The notes beneath the pieces are model-generated. The model saw nothing but the letters and a program-made list of their open reading frames with translations. It had not been told where the DNA came from and ran no database searches. A DNA stretch of 53,727 nucleotides from Arthrobacter sp. H20 (GTDB taxonomy: Bacteria; Actinomycetota; Actinomycetes; Actinomycetales; Micrococcaceae): assembly GCF_000520515.1 (NCBI RefSeq), contig NZ_KI914755.1:5010-58736 (forward strand). Direction: 5' to 3'. Below are positions 25,695-35,215 of the stretch, piece after piece; the first letter of the stretch is position 1; each line of letters opens with the position of its first letter. A program made the translations under genes and the position numbers.

Positions 25695-28600
25695 GAACCA
25701 CATCAGAGCCGGACAGTCGCGGCGTCGTCCAGGTTGCTGATGGGCCGGCCCGGCGGTTTTCTGCCCGGGACCTGGCTGCTCTTCTGCACCGCGACCCAGC
25801 AACTCCCGTGCAATATCCCACCCCCGATCAGGTCACTATCATTGAGGCTCCGCTTGAGCCGCTGCTTGTCATTGCGGGCGCGGGGTCAGGTAAGACGAAG
25901 ACCATGGCGGACCGGGTGGTGTGGCTGGTGGCAAACGGCTTGGTCCGACCAGAGCAGATCCTGGGGGTAACCTTCACCAAGAAGGCAGCCGGAGAGCTGT
26001 CCACCCGGATCCGTCAGCAATTGTCAGCACTTTACCCAGCACTGGTGGCGGAGGGGATCGGGGAAACCACCGAGGACGGCCTGGACCCAAGCGTTTCCAC
26101 CTATCACTCGTATGCGAACGCAATTGTTCAGGATTACGGACTGCGCATTGGGGTGGAACGCGATTCAGCGATGCTGGGGGCAGCACAAGCCTGGCAACTG
26201 GCCAGTTCGGTGGTGGAAGCCTACGAGGGAGAGTGGGAACACTTCAGCGCTGCGAAGTCCACTCTGGTGAAGGCCGTCCTCACGATGGCTGGGGAGTGCG
26301 CTGAGCATCTGGTCACTCCGGCAGAAGTGAGGGCGGTGCTGAGGGAACACATCTCGATCGTCGGCGACCTGGAGTACGCGGCGGGTACAGCCCGCCGTCC
26401 GGCCCAGACAGTGGGGAAGATGCTGGACAAGCTCCGCACCCGCGTCACTGTGACTGAGCTGGTCGAGCATTACTCCGATGCCAAACACTCGCGTCGACAG
26501 CTTGATTTCGGCGACTTGGTAGCGCTTGCAGCGAGAATTGTCAGCGACATCCCCGAGGCGGTGGAGATGGAGCGCCAAAAATACCAGGTGGTGCTGTTGG
26601 ACGAGTTTCAGGACACCTCATTCGCCCAGATGGTGTTGTTTTCAAAGCTCTTCGGCGATGGTCGGGGTGTCACTGCTGTGGGAGACCCCCACCAGTCAAT
26701 CTATGGGTTCCGGGGAGCATCAGCAGGCCAGCTCGGCACGTTCCGCACCACCTTTCCCCTAACGGTCGATGATGGGCTGCGGCCATCACCGGTTGCCAAC
26801 CTTTCGGTCGCCTGGCGCAACGGCACTAGCATTCTCGCCGCGGCCAACGCAGTCGCTTCCGAACTCAACCGGCAACCCGGCTGGCAGAAAACCAGCACGC
26901 TGCTTGTTCCTGCGCTGGAGCCTAAGCCACAGGCTGGGGTGGGGGAGGTCTACCTGGGCCGGTATCTGTGCGAAGCGACGGTGAGCCTGGGGGACGGAAC
27001 CGTCACGGGTGAGTCAGCAGCCCTGGCCGATCAGGTGGAGCGGCATCGCCGGCGCAGTTTCGAGCGGGGGACGGACGGCAGGGCTCTTAAACCTACTGTG
27101 GCAGTGCTGTGCCGAGGGCGACGGCAATTCGAACCCATTCGCAGAGAACTTGTCCAGCGCGGGATTCCGGTGCAAATCGTGGGTCTTGGCGGCCTGCTCC
27201 GCACACCCGAGATAGTTGAAATACTTGCCGTGCTGAGGGTGCTCGGTGATCCTGACCGTTCAGACTCGCTCCTCCGGCTGCTGTCGAGTGCGCGATGGCG
27301 GTTGGGCCCGGCAGACATCATGGCGCTGGGCGACTGGTCAAGGCAACTGGCCCGGCGACGTCAATGGTCGACGTCGGTCAACGAGTCGGCCCAGAAGTCG
27401 GTCCACAGCGCAGACCAGGCGGTCCAGCGGGATGGCGAAGGTCTTCCGGGGATCGAATCCACTGTCCTTCCCGACGCAGTGGAATTGGGCAGCTTGGTCG
27501 AAGCAGTTGACCAGCTACCACCGGTTGACTGGGTGTCGGGCAGCGGTCGCGAACTAAGCAGCGAGGGGCGAACCCGCCTGGTTCGGCTTCGGGATGAGCT
27601 GCGCGTCCTCAGGGACTTTGTCGGCGATGATCTCACTACCCTGATTAACGAGGTTGAGCGACGGATTCTTCTCGATATCGAAGTGGCAGCGAAACCGCAG
27701 GTGGGCATTCACGAGGCCCGGCGGAACCTCGACGCGTTCGTTGAAGCCGTAGCGGGTTTCAGCTCGACGGCTGAACGGGTGGACCTCTCGGCGTTCCTGG
27801 CCTGGCTTGAAGCAGCTGATGCTGAGGAAGATGGCCTCCCGGTCACCGCACTGGAGACCAACCGGGACGCGGTGCAGCTCCTAACCGTGCACGCAGCCAA
27901 AGGACTTGAGTGGGACATCGTGGCAGTCCCAGGTTTGAACGAGGGCGCTTTTCCCAGTGGATCCGACTCGCGGTGGAGCAGCGGCGACTCAGCGATTCCG
28001 TGGAATCTACGCGGGGATGCTGCAGAGCTTCCGCAGTGGGACTGGGAACAGGTCGATCAGGTGTCGTGGATTGCCAGCGAGAAGGACTTCACCGCTGAGG
28101 CTCGCTATCACGCCGAGCGAGAGGAACGCCGTCTCGCCTACGTCGCATTTACCCGGTCCAAGCACGTGCTGGTGTGTACGTCGTCCGCGTGGGGCGCGGG
28201 CCGAACCAAGCCGACCTCGGCGTCGACCTATCTGACTGAACTCCGCGAACTCGCCGATGAACATCAGCCGGGCTTCACAGTGCTGCACTGGCTTCGCGAA
28301 GGAGCCGAGGGAGATACGAACCCAGCAAACGTCGCCCAGGCACGCGTCGCCTGGCCAAGCGACCCGTTGGGTCTCCGGCGTCAGGGAATCGAATCCGCTG
28401 CAGCAGCCGTATTGTCAGCTGCAGCTACCGGGAACGGCATCGATGGTCAGACCGACACCGCCGGGGCCGACCTGAGAGCTCTCAAGGGCGGGCGGTGGAG
28501 TGAAGAAACGAGACTGGCACTGGCCCGGCATTCCCGCTCCACGAGCAGCCCGGCGGTGGAGCTTCCGGCCCACATCTCAGCCTCCCTCCTGGTGGAACTG

Positions 28601-29176
28601 TCTGACGATCCTGCTGCTGTCGCTCGACAGCTCAGGCGCCCGGTGCCGAGGCGTCCCGGTATGGCTGCGCGGCGCGGAACGGCCTTCCACACCTGGATTG
28701 AGGAGTATTACGGGACGAGCGGAATGCTGGATCTGGGGGAGACTCCCGGGGTCGATTCCCACATCGATGAGGCGCTCGATCTTGACAGCATGATCGCCAC
28801 CTTCAAGGGGTCGGTCTGGGCCCAGCGGCTGCCGACGGAGCTTGAGGTGCCCATCGAAACGAAAGTGGGCTCACTGGTGGTACGCGGTCGCATCGACGCC
28901 GTCTTCCGGGGCGACGACGGAGGATGGGAACTGGTTGACTGGAAAACGGGTACGCCGCCGTCGCGCGAGAAGCTGGCGGTGCGGTCGGTGCAGCTTGCCG
29001 TCTACCGGTTGGCCTGGGCACGGTTGAAGGCGGTTCCGCTCGAGTCCGTTCAGGCAGCGTTCTATTACGCCAGCACTGACACACTGATTCGGCCCTATGA
29101 TCTAGCCGATGAGGCGGGGCTGGAGGAGATCATCGAGCGGGCAACATCGGCGAACCCAGGAGCAGTTGCACCCTGA
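25691..29176 (+). CDS. adnB: AdnB-type helicase-nuclease subunit (lead motor)
   Basis: Partner of AdnA and the principal 3'-5' translocase of AdnAB. From ATG 25691, overlapping the adnA stop, it has 1161 residues. Motor motifs are intact: Walker A AGAGSGKTKT (62-71), motif Ia TFTKKAAGEL, motif II LLDEFQDTS with Asp304 and Glu305, GDPHQSIYGFRGA, LTVHAAKGLEWD (motif V) and YVAFTRSKHVL (motif VI). The C-terminal nuclease has RGTAFHTWIEEYY, GRIDAVF and VDWKTG with Asp1083 and Lys1085. A region around residues 560-610 looks poorly ordered. An in-frame start 18 codons upstream is possible but lies inside adnA. Confidence 0.93.
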   Translation: MRTTSEPDSRGVVQVADGPARRFSARDLAALLHRDPATPVQYPTPDQVTIIEAPLEPLLVIAGAGSGKTKTMADRVVWLVANGLVRPEQILGVTFTKKAAGELSTRIRQQLSALYPALVAEGIGETTEDGLDPSVSTYHSYANAIVQDYGLRIGVERDSAMLGAAQAWQLASSVVEAYEGEWEHFSAAKSTLVKAVLTMAGECAEHLVTPAEVRAVLREHISIVGDLEYAAGTARRPAQTVGKMLDKLRTRVTVTELVEHYSDAKHSRRQLDFGDLVALAARIVSDIPEAVEMERQKYQVVLLDEFQDTSFAQMVLFSKLFGDGRGVTAVGDPHQSIYGFRGASAGQLGTFRTTFPLTVDDGLRPSPVANLSVAWRNGTSILAAANAVASELNRQPGWQKTSTLLVPALEPKPQAGVGEVYLGRYLCEATVSLGDGTVTGESAALADQVERHRRRSFERGTDGRALKPTVAVLCRGRRQFEPIRRELVQRGIPVQIVGLGGLLRTPEIVEILAVLRVLGDPDRSDSLLRLLSSARWRLGPADIMALGDWSRQLARRRQWSTSVNESAQKSVHSADQAVQRDGEGLPGIESTVLPDAVELGSLVEAVDQLPPVDWVSGSGRELSSEGRTRLVRLRDELRVLRDFVGDDLTTLINEVERRILLDIEVAAKPQVGIHEARRNLDAFVEAVAGFSSTAERVDLSAFLAWLEAADAEEDGLPVTALETNRDAVQLLTVHAAKGLEWDIVAVPGLNEGAFPSGSDSRWSSGDSAIPWNLRGDAAELPQWDWEQVDQVSWIASEKDFTAEARYHAEREERRLAYVAFTRSKHVLVCTSSAWGAGRTKPTSASTYLTELRELADEHQPGFTVLHWLREGAEGDTNPANVAQARVAWPSDPLGLRRQGIESAAAAVLSAAATGNGIDGQTDTAGADLRALKGGRWSEETRLALARHSRSTSSPAVELPAHISASLLVELSDDPAAVARQLRRPVPRRPGMAARRGTAFHTWIEEYYGTSGMLDLGETPGVDSHIDEALDLDSMIATFKGSVWAQRLPTELEVPIETKVGSLVVRGRIDAVFRGDDGGWELVDWKTGTPPSREKLAVRSVQLAVYRLAWARLKAVPLESVQAAFYYASTDTLIRPYDLADEAGLEEIIERATSANPGAVAP

Positions 29177-29202
29177 TCGGACGCTGGCTGACAGCGCCCG
29201 AT
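29176..29202. terminator. Hairpin between convergent adnB and phosphotransferase genes
   Basis: Stem of ATCGG and CGCTG arms with one A-C mismatch and a 5-base loop, starting at the last base of adnB. There is no T-run on either side, so it is at best a weak or factor-assisted terminator. Confidence 0.4.
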
Positions 29203-29208
29203 GAAGGG

Positions 29209-30405
29209 CTAACTGGACTTGATAATCGGCAACGACGATGTTTCGGTGTCGTCTGCAGGAACTGGCGCCACCGAAAACCGCTGGGATGTCGACGAATCGG
29301 CTGCCGACTTGGTGTTCTCGGAAGGCTCCCTGTCCCCAGCTTCGTCAGCTTGCTCGGCTTCGTCAGCGGGATTGAACTCGGTCGGTAGGCTGGGATCTGC
29401 TGTCTCATCGTCGGGGATGTCTGAATCGATCTCGTCGACGACGGCGTCCGCACCGGCACCCTGAGCTAAGCGGTATTCGCTGGCGGCTGCTTCCTCAGCC
29501 TTCAGCTCCTGGTCCAAGGAGGCCATCATGTCCTCGGCCTCAGCGATCATCTCGGCGTTTTCCATCGCGACCCCCCGCACCAGCCATTGCGCCAAGGCAA
29601 ATTCGGCGGCCAGAGCGGCCCGGCGCATGAGGTGCGGATCAGCTGCCTCTGTCCGCGCTGACAGATAGGCGTTGTGAACGTCCCCGGCGAACCGGGGATT
29701 AGTGGCAGCCAGCAGCCAGGCGAAGTCGTCCGCCGGATCGCCCACCCGGAGATCGGTCCAGCCGGTCACTGCGCTGACCCGGCCAGCTGAGACCAGCAGG
29801 TTGTCCTCGTGCAGGTCGCCGTGGACAACTGTCGGGTGGAACCTCCAGAGCGTGACATCTTCCAGAGCGTGTTCCCACCGCCTCAGCAAATGGGCGGGAA
29901 TCCGACCGGTAATGGCCGCCTGGTCCAGCTCGTTCAGCTTTCGCTGGCGGAACTCGTTTGCCTCGTAGCTTGGCAGATCGGCGTTATGGACCAGTAGCGG
30001 CGGCAGGTCATGAATTGCTGCGAGCATTCGTCCGAGTTCCCCGACCAGCTCGGCGCCCCCGCTGGCCAGATCATCCAGTTCGCGGGGCGAGCCTTCAAGG
30101 TGTGCGTAGACGAATGTGCAGAGTTCACCGTGCCGCAGCGTGCCAGCGATGTGGGGTACCAGGAACGGCAGCTCTGCCCTGATAGCTGGGGTGAATGCCT
30201 TCAACGCCTGAAGCTCGGTCTCAAGTCGCATGGATGCATCGGGATGTTTGGGGGACCGCACCCGCCACTGTTTTCCCGAGTCGTCGACCAGCAGCGCCGA
30301 TTCGAAGTCAGCCGCGTCGTCAGGGACGCCTGCTACCCCGGTAGGCGTGAGCCCGGGTACGGCGGCGCTGGCTATCGCGGCGAGTTCCATGGGTGTCCGT
30401 TTCAC
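29209..30405 (-). CDS. Phosphotransferase-fold protein with acidic C-terminal tail
   Basis: 398-residue protein of the aminoglycoside-phosphotransferase/choline-kinase fold; substrate unknown. The catalytic loop VVHGDLHEDNLL is intact. In the next motif, where the family usually has I-D-W, this protein reads VTGWTDLRVGDP, so the metal-binding Asp is displaced or missing. Residues from about 300 on are very rich in Asp, Glu, Ser and Pro and probably disordered. The GTG at 30405 is chosen over upstream starts because TACCGT lies 7 bases before it. It is divergent from nudC and convergent with adnB. Antibiotic resistance should not be assumed. Confidence 0.72.
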   Translation of the reverse strand: MKRTPMELAAIASAAVPGLTPTGVAGVPDDAADFESALLVDDSGKQWRVRSPKHPDASMRLETELQALKAFTPAIRAELPFLVPHIAGTLRHGELCTFVYAHLEGSPRELDDLASGGAELVGELGRMLAAIHDLPPLLVHNADLPSYEANEFRQRKLNELDQAAITGRIPAHLLRRWEHALEDVTLWRFHPTVVHGDLHEDNLLVSAGRVSAVTGWTDLRVGDPADDFAWLLAATNPRFAGDVHNAYLSARTEAADPHLMRRAALAAEFALAQWLVRGVAMENAEMIAEAEDMMASLDQELKAEEAAASEYRLAQGAGADAVVDEIDSDIPDDETADPSLPTEFNPADEAEQADEAGDREPSENTKSAADSSTSQRFSVAPVPADDTETSSLPIIKSS

Positions 30406-30412
30406 ATCCTCA

Positions 30413-30418
30413 ACGGTA
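30413..30418 (-). promoter_or_regulatory. Leaderless -10 hexamer of phosphotransferase gene
   Basis: TACCGT, 7 bases before the GTG at 30405. Confidence 0.55.
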
Positions 30419-30523
30419 GGGCTGTCCTTCCGAGAAAAGGCCCTTGCTGGTCGGCGAGTCGTCAGAAGCTGCCAAACGGTCCGTCCAACCGGCACCGAAA
30501 TGTGTTTTGGGGGACCGAGAACG

Positions 30524-30529
30524 TACCGT
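30524..30529 (+). promoter_or_regulatory. Leaderless -10 hexamer of nudC operon
   Basis: TACCGT, 6 bases before the ATG at 30536. Same hexamer as the divergent promoter 105 bases away and as the RNB promoter. Confidence 0.55.
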
Positions 30530-30535
30530 AGAACC

Positions 30536-31507
30536 ATGAGTGAAACCCTCCGGATGCCCACCCTTCAGTCCTTCGGATCGCTGCCACTGGCGCGGGTGTC
30601 GCTGGACCGGGGAGGCGACCTGCGGTCCACCCCGTCGCTCATCGATGAGTTGTGGGGCGCGCACAACGCCCGTGTGATGTTCATCGCCCGCGGACTGTCG
30701 CCCGTGGTGAATGGTTCGCTGTTGCTCGCGGATTCGGCAACTGTCAAACGTCCTGTCCTAACGGTCTACCTGGGGCGGACGCTCGCTGATGATCCCGATC
30801 ATGGCGGGATACCGGCCGGAACTCACCTCTTGCTAGCGGTCCTGGACTCGGTGGACCCGGGAATTCTTGACGAGGACGCCTGGGTCGGTCTCCGGGACGC
30901 TGCACTTAGCCTCTCCGGCAGAGACGCGGGAATCTTCGTCCAGGCTGCAGCGATCGCAAACTGGCATGGGAAGCACACCCACTGTCCGCTGTGTGGTGCC
31001 CTGACAGAGGTGGTCGAGGGAGGTTGGGTACGGCGCTGCCCGGGTGACGGATCAACCCACTATCCTCGGACTGACCCAGCCATCATCGTTGCGGTGGTGG
31101 ATAACGCGGATCGGCTCCTCCTTGGCTCAGCCGCCGCATGGCCCACGGGCAGGTTCTCCACTCTGGCCGGATTTGTTGAACCCGGTGAATCGCTTGAGGC
31201 AGCGGTGATCCGCGAGGTCGCCGAGGAGTCAGGCATCGAGGTGCACTCGCCGCAGTACCTCGGCTCGCAGCCCTGGCCCTTTCCTGCGTCGTTGATGCTT
31301 GGATTCATCGCTACAGCGGTGAACACCAATCAGGTTCCCGACGGCGTGGAGATAGCCGACGTTAGGTGGTTTACGCGCGACGAGCTGGCGGCAGCGGTGA
31401 GTACGGGCGAGATTACCCTTCCCACTGGTGCTTCAGTTTCACGGGCATTGATCGAGCACTGGTTCGGCGGTCCGCTGGACCTGGTACCCGCGGAGGGCCG
31501 GCCGTAG
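30536..31507 (+). CDS. nudC: NAD(H) diphosphatase / NAD-cap hydrolase
   Basis: Nudix hydrolase splitting NADH to NMNH and AMP and, in known members, removing NAD caps from RNA. The 323 residues have the full NudC layout: N-terminal domain, zinc ribbon, Nudix box GFVEPGESLEAAVIREVAEE (about 212-231) and the family signature SQPWPFPASLM (244-254). The zinc ribbon shows Cys150, Cys153 and Cys168, while the fourth ligand position seems to be His175 (PGDGSTHYPRTDP) rather than Cys. An in-frame start far upstream is rejected because TACCGT precedes ATG 30536. uvrD2 begins 2 bases after the stop; from memory, nudC-uvrD2 adjacency is also mycobacterial (Rv3199c-Rv3198c). Confidence 0.94.
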   Translation: MSETLRMPTLQSFGSLPLARVSLDRGGDLRSTPSLIDELWGAHNARVMFIARGLSPVVNGSLLLADSATVKRPVLTVYLGRTLADDPDHGGIPAGTHLLLAVLDSVDPGILDEDAWVGLRDAALSLSGRDAGIFVQAAAIANWHGKHTHCPLCGALTEVVEGGWVRRCPGDGSTHYPRTDPAIIVAVVDNADRLLLGSAAAWPTGRFSTLAGFVEPGESLEAAVIREVAEESGIEVHSPQYLGSQPWPFPASLMLGFIATAVNTNQVPDGVEIADVRWFTRDELAAAVSTGEITLPTGASVSRALIEHWFGGPLDLVPAEGRP

Positions 31508-31509
31508 GC

Positions 31510-33615
31510 ATGGAAACAACTCTCGAAGAGAGGATCCTGGCTGGCCTCGACGATGAACAACGGACTGTAGCCACCACCCTGTCCGGGCCACTGTGTGTGC
31601 TCGCCGGAGCCGGTACCGGCAAAACCCGGGCGATCACGCATCGGATCGCCTACGGCGTCCACACCGGCATCTATAAGCCACAGCAAGTCCTGGCCGTGAC
31701 CTTCACCGCCCGAGCCGCCGCCGAGATGCGGACCAGGCTTCGCGATCTATCCGCCCAGGGTGTCCAGGCGCGAACGTTTCACGCAGCCGCTCTCCGGCAA
31801 CTCCAGTACTTCTGGCCGCAGGCAGTTGGTGGCCCGTTACCAGCTCTAGTGGACCACAAGGCCCAGCTCATTGCCGAAGCCTCCAGACGGTTGCGTCTGT
31901 CGACTGACCGGGCAGCGATCAGGGACATAGCTGCCGAGATCGAATGGGCCAAAGTATCCATGCTCACCCCGGAGCGGTATACAGCTGCGGCCGCTGGCCG
32001 GGTGGAGCCAGCTGGTATGGACCTCACCACAGTGGCGCGTATCTTTGCAGGCTATGAAGACCTGAAGCTGGACCGCAACGTTATCGACTTCGAGGACGTG
32101 CTGCTCATCACTGTGGGGATCCTGCAGGAGGACGAGAAGGTCGCGGCCACAGTGCGCGCCCAATACCGTCATTTTGTCGTGGACGAGTATCAGGATGTTT
32201 CCCCATTGCAGCAGCGGCTCCTGGACCTGTGGCTGGGGGATCGGCGTGAACTATGTGTCGTCGGCGACGCAAGCCAGACCATCTACTCCTTCACTGGTGC
32301 CACCTCTCGACACCTGCTCGACTTCACCGGACGGTATGAGGGCGCGCAGGTAGTCCGCCTGGTGCGGGACTACCGGTCGACGCCGCAGGTGGTGCGGCTG
32401 GCCAACAACCTGCTCGCCGCCCGGACGGCTGAGACCGGCCGCCATCCAGGATCCACGAGCTGGTCAACCCCGCTGGAACTAATCGCTCAGCGCCCGGCGG
32501 GGCCAGACCCCTCCTTCACCGAGTGCAGTGACGATGAAGCCGAAGCTGCTGAGGCGGCCAGGCGAATTTCAGCGCTGATGGATAGCGGTGTACCTGCCAG
32601 CGAGATCGCCATCCTTTACCGCACCAACGGTCAGTCGGCGGCCTACGAACAGGCACTCGCCAGCGCCGGAATTGGGTACCAGCTTCGCGGAGGCGAACGG
32701 TTCTTTAACCGTCGAGAGGTCAGGGACGCGCTACTGCAGTTGCGTGCCGGAGCCCGGTCTGCCAGCACTGACGATGTCCCCCAGCTGGTCCGGGATATCC
32801 TGGCCAGCCTGGGCTACACGCCGGTGGCGCCCGGAAGCTCGGGCGCGGTGCGGGAGAAGTGGGAGTCACTCGCCGCGCTGGTTGCCCTGGCGGATGAGCT
32901 GAGCACCTCCCGGGCAGCCGACGGGTTCACCCTGCAGGACTTCGTGGCAGAGCTGGAGGAGCGGGCAGTGGCCCAGCATGCGCCGACAGTGCAGGGGGTC
33001 ACCCTCGCATCATTGCACGCGGCCAAGGGCCTGGAGTGGGACGCGGTGTTCCTGGTGGGGCTCAGCGAGGGACTGATGCCCATTTCCTTCGCCGACACTC
33101 CTGAAGCAGTCGATGAAGAACGCAGACTTCTTTATGTCGGCATCACCAGGGCGCGGGAACACCTGGCCCTGTCATGGTCTACGGCCCGGACCCCCGGGGG
33201 CAGGGCCAGCCGCAAGCCCACCCGGTTCCTTGACGGCCTGCGACCGGCCGCCGACGGCGAGCGGGCCTTCAGGACGCCGAAGGTCAGGCACTCGCGAAAG
33301 ATGTCGGCTCCGTCGACCTGCCGGGTGTGTGGGAAGGTCCTGGGGTCAGGGTCCGAACGGAAGATCGGTCGATGCGGCGACTGCCCGGCGTCGTACCAGG
33401 AGGCCACCTTTGAGGCGCTCCGGGCGTGGCGTCTGGAGCAGGCCCGCGAGAACGACGTGCCAGCGTTCGTGGTCTTCACCGATGCCACCCTCGTCGCAAT
33501 TGCTGAGGCGCGGCCGACAACCATTGGGACACTGGGCGAACTGGCCGGTATTGGGCCGTCGAAGCTGGAAAAGTATGGCGAGTCCGTCCTGTCGATCATT
33601 GCGGACAGCGAGTAG
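31510..33615 (+). CDS. uvrD2: UvrD2-type SF1 DNA helicase with tetracysteine and HRDC domains
   Basis: 3'-5' DNA helicase of actinobacteria. The 701 residues begin with the motor: Walker A AGAGTGKT (32-39), TFTARAAAEM, motif II VDEYQDVS with Asp225 and Glu226, GDASQTIYSFTGA, LHAAKGLEWD and YVGITRAREHL. A linker carries the zinc-binding-type cysteine set Cys604, Cys607, Cys622 and Cys625. An HRDC domain occupies about 632-701 (LRAWRLEQARENDVPAFVVF to the end). This layout is diagnostic of UvrD2 rather than UvrD1 or PcrA. It is 2 bases after nudC and 6 bases before the next ATG, so one operon. Confidence 0.95.
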   Translation: METTLEERILAGLDDEQRTVATTLSGPLCVLAGAGTGKTRAITHRIAYGVHTGIYKPQQVLAVTFTARAAAEMRTRLRDLSAQGVQARTFHAAALRQLQYFWPQAVGGPLPALVDHKAQLIAEASRRLRLSTDRAAIRDIAAEIEWAKVSMLTPERYTAAAAGRVEPAGMDLTTVARIFAGYEDLKLDRNVIDFEDVLLITVGILQEDEKVAATVRAQYRHFVVDEYQDVSPLQQRLLDLWLGDRRELCVVGDASQTIYSFTGATSRHLLDFTGRYEGAQVVRLVRDYRSTPQVVRLANNLLAARTAETGRHPGSTSWSTPLELIAQRPAGPDPSFTECSDDEAEAAEAARRISALMDSGVPASEIAILYRTNGQSAAYEQALASAGIGYQLRGGERFFNRREVRDALLQLRAGARSASTDDVPQLVRDILASLGYTPVAPGSSGAVREKWESLAALVALADELSTSRAADGFTLQDFVAELEERAVAQHAPTVQGVTLASLHAAKGLEWDAVFLVGLSEGLMPISFADTPEAVDEERRLLYVGITRAREHLALSWSTARTPGGRASRKPTRFLDGLRPAADGERAFRTPKVRHSRKMSAPSTCRVCGKVLGSGSERKIGRCGDCPASYQEATFEALRAWRLEQARENDVPAFVVFTDATLVAIAEARPTTIGTLGELAGIGPSKLEKYGESVLSIIADSE

Positions 33616-33621
33616 GTGGGA

Positions 33622-34170
33622 ATGACCGCCGACGATCTGCCAGTTGAAGTCAGACGTTCCGCGAAGCGCAGGCGGACCGTCAGTGCTGACCTGCGCGACG
33701 GCGTCGTTATCGTTTCCATCCCCGCCCACTTCACCGCGGCTCAGGAAAAAGACTGGGTGCAGCGGATGGTGACCAAGCTCATGTCCAAGCAGCAGGCTCT
33801 CGCCCCGGCCCGGGACGGCGCAGGGCTGGCGGACCGGGGGGAGGAGCTCCTGCAGCGCGCCGGAGCGCTGTCGGAAGCCTACCTGGCCGGGCTTGGGCAA
33901 CCGGTCAGCATCGGGTGGGTGACGAACCAAAATTCCCGGTGGGCATCGGCCACACCGGCCCGCAAGACCATCCGCCTCTCTCACAAGCTGCAGGGGATGC
34001 CCGCCTGGGTGGTGGACTACGTCATCCTGCACGAGATGGCGCACCTCATTGAGCCCTCCCACAACCGCGTGTTCTGGCGCCTACTCGAGGCGTATCCGAG
34101 GACGGAAGCAGCCAAGGCGTTCCTTGAGGGGGTGTCCTTTGCCTCGAACCACGGATTGGCTGGCCACTGA
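33622..34170 (+). CDS. YgjP-like (DUF45) metal-dependent hydrolase
   Basis: 182-residue zincin of the YgjP/M48-related family. The metal site is VILHEMAHLIEPSHNRVFW with His137, Glu138 and His141, and a third candidate ligand at His147. The upstream string WVTNQNSRWASATPARKTIRLSH is the family's second conserved block. No signal peptide or membrane segment, so cytoplasmic. ATG 33622 is favoured over GTG 33616 because AGGTGGG lies just upstream. It ends one base before the convergent aldo/keto reductase stop. Substrate unknown; the operon suggests a link to DNA repair, an inference only. Confidence 0.85.
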   Translation: MTADDLPVEVRRSAKRRRTVSADLRDGVVIVSIPAHFTAAQEKDWVQRMVTKLMSKQQALAPARDGAGLADRGEELLQRAGALSEAYLAGLGQPVSIGWVTNQNSRWASATPARKTIRLSHKLQGMPAWVVDYVILHEMAHLIEPSHNRVFWRLLEAYPRTEAAKAFLEGVSFASNHGLAGH

Positions 34171-34171
34171 A

Positions 34172-35215
34172 CTAGCGGCGACGCCGCTCTGTGCTGAGCC
34201 AGTAGTTGCTGAAACCGGCGTCCTGAGGGTCGATATTGGTGCCCGGGGGGACAATCTCGTCGATCCTGTCGAGGGTCGCATCATCGAGTTCCAGTGATGA
34301 GGCGTCCAGCAACGAATCAAGCTGTTCCATGGTGCGTGGACCAACAATTGCACTGGTGACACCCGGATGGCGGAGAACAAACGCCAACGCCAGATGAACC
34401 AGCTGAACACCAAGGTCGTCAGCCAGCGCCCCCAGGGAGTCAGCAGCCTCAAGCTTCGCGGCAGTCACCGGATTGGTCAGGTCAAACGCGTCCTTGTCCG
34501 AGCCGCGACGTGTGGACGGGAGGTCCTGACCCTTCCGGTATTTACCGCTCAGCCACCCGCCCGCCAGCGGACTCCAGACGAGGGTGCCCATTGAATGCCG
34601 GTGAGTTGTTGGCAGCAGGTCCGCCTCAATCCCGCGGGCGAGCAGGGAGTATGGGGGCTGCTCGGTTACGAAACGCGTGGTCTGGTTCTGGCGTGCCGCC
34701 CACTGGGCCTCAACCACCTGGGAGGGCTGAAAGGTCGACGATCCGATGTACCGCACCTTGCCCTGGCGAACCAGATCGTCAAGGGCACCGAGAGTCTCCT
34801 CAATATCGGTGTGCTCATCCGGGCGGTGCATTTGGTACAGGTCGATGTAGTCAGTGCCAAGGCGCCGCAACGAGTCCTCGACCGCCCTCATGATCCAGTG
34901 GCGGGAGCCACCCCGGTAGTTTGGCTGCTGCTTCATGCCATTGAAGAACTTGGTCGCGATGACCAGGTCGTCGCGGTTGCCGTGCTGAGCGATCGCCTTG
35001 CCGAGAATCTCTTCCGACTCGCCGTAGGCATAGATGTCGGCGCTGTCGATGAAGTTGATCCCTGAATCGATCGCACGACGGATCACCCTGATTGAATCAT
35101 CGTGATCCTTATTGCCCCAGTCTCCGAACATCATCGTGCCGAGGCAGAGGCGGCTGACCTCGACGCCGGTCCGGCCAAGCTGGGTGGTGGGCTGGGGGGT
35201 GGCCTGATCAGACAT
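34172..35215 (-). CDS. Aldo/keto reductase
   Basis: NADPH-dependent oxidoreductase of the AKR superfamily with a TIM-barrel fold. From ATG 35215 the protein has 347 residues. The catalytic tetrad is visible: Asp57 and Tyr62 in FIDSADIYAYG, Lys89 in IATKF, His130 in LYQMHRPD. Downstream features GLGALDDLVRQGKVRYIGSS-like (ALDDLVRQGKVRYIGSS) and AIVGPRTMEQLDSLL fit the AKR12/13-like branch. Substrate unknown. Its start lies 8 bases inside the end of the DUF2342 gene, so translational coupling is likely. A longer frame reaching 35419 would sit inside that gene and is rejected. Confidence 0.92.
   Translation of the reverse strand: MSDQATPQPTTQLGRTGVEVSRLCLGTMMFGDWGNKDHDDSIRVIRRAIDSGINFIDSADIYAYGESEEILGKAIAQHGNRDDLVIATKFFNGMKQQPNYRGGSRHWIMRAVEDSLRRLGTDYIDLYQMHRPDEHTDIEETLGALDDLVRQGKVRYIGSSTFQPSQVVEAQWAARQNQTTRFVTEQPPYSLLARGIEADLLPTTHRHSMGTLVWSPLAGGWLSGKYRKGQDLPSTRRGSDKDAFDLTNPVTAAKLEAADSLGALADDLGVQLVHLALAFVLRHPGVTSAIVGPRTMEQLDSLLDASSLELDDATLDRIDEIVPPGTNIDPQDAGFSNYWLSTERRRR

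Noticed and set aside
34170-34172. Stops of the metallopeptidase and aldo/keto reductase genes one base apart
   Set aside because: Tight convergent ends are common in compact genomes; no sign of function.
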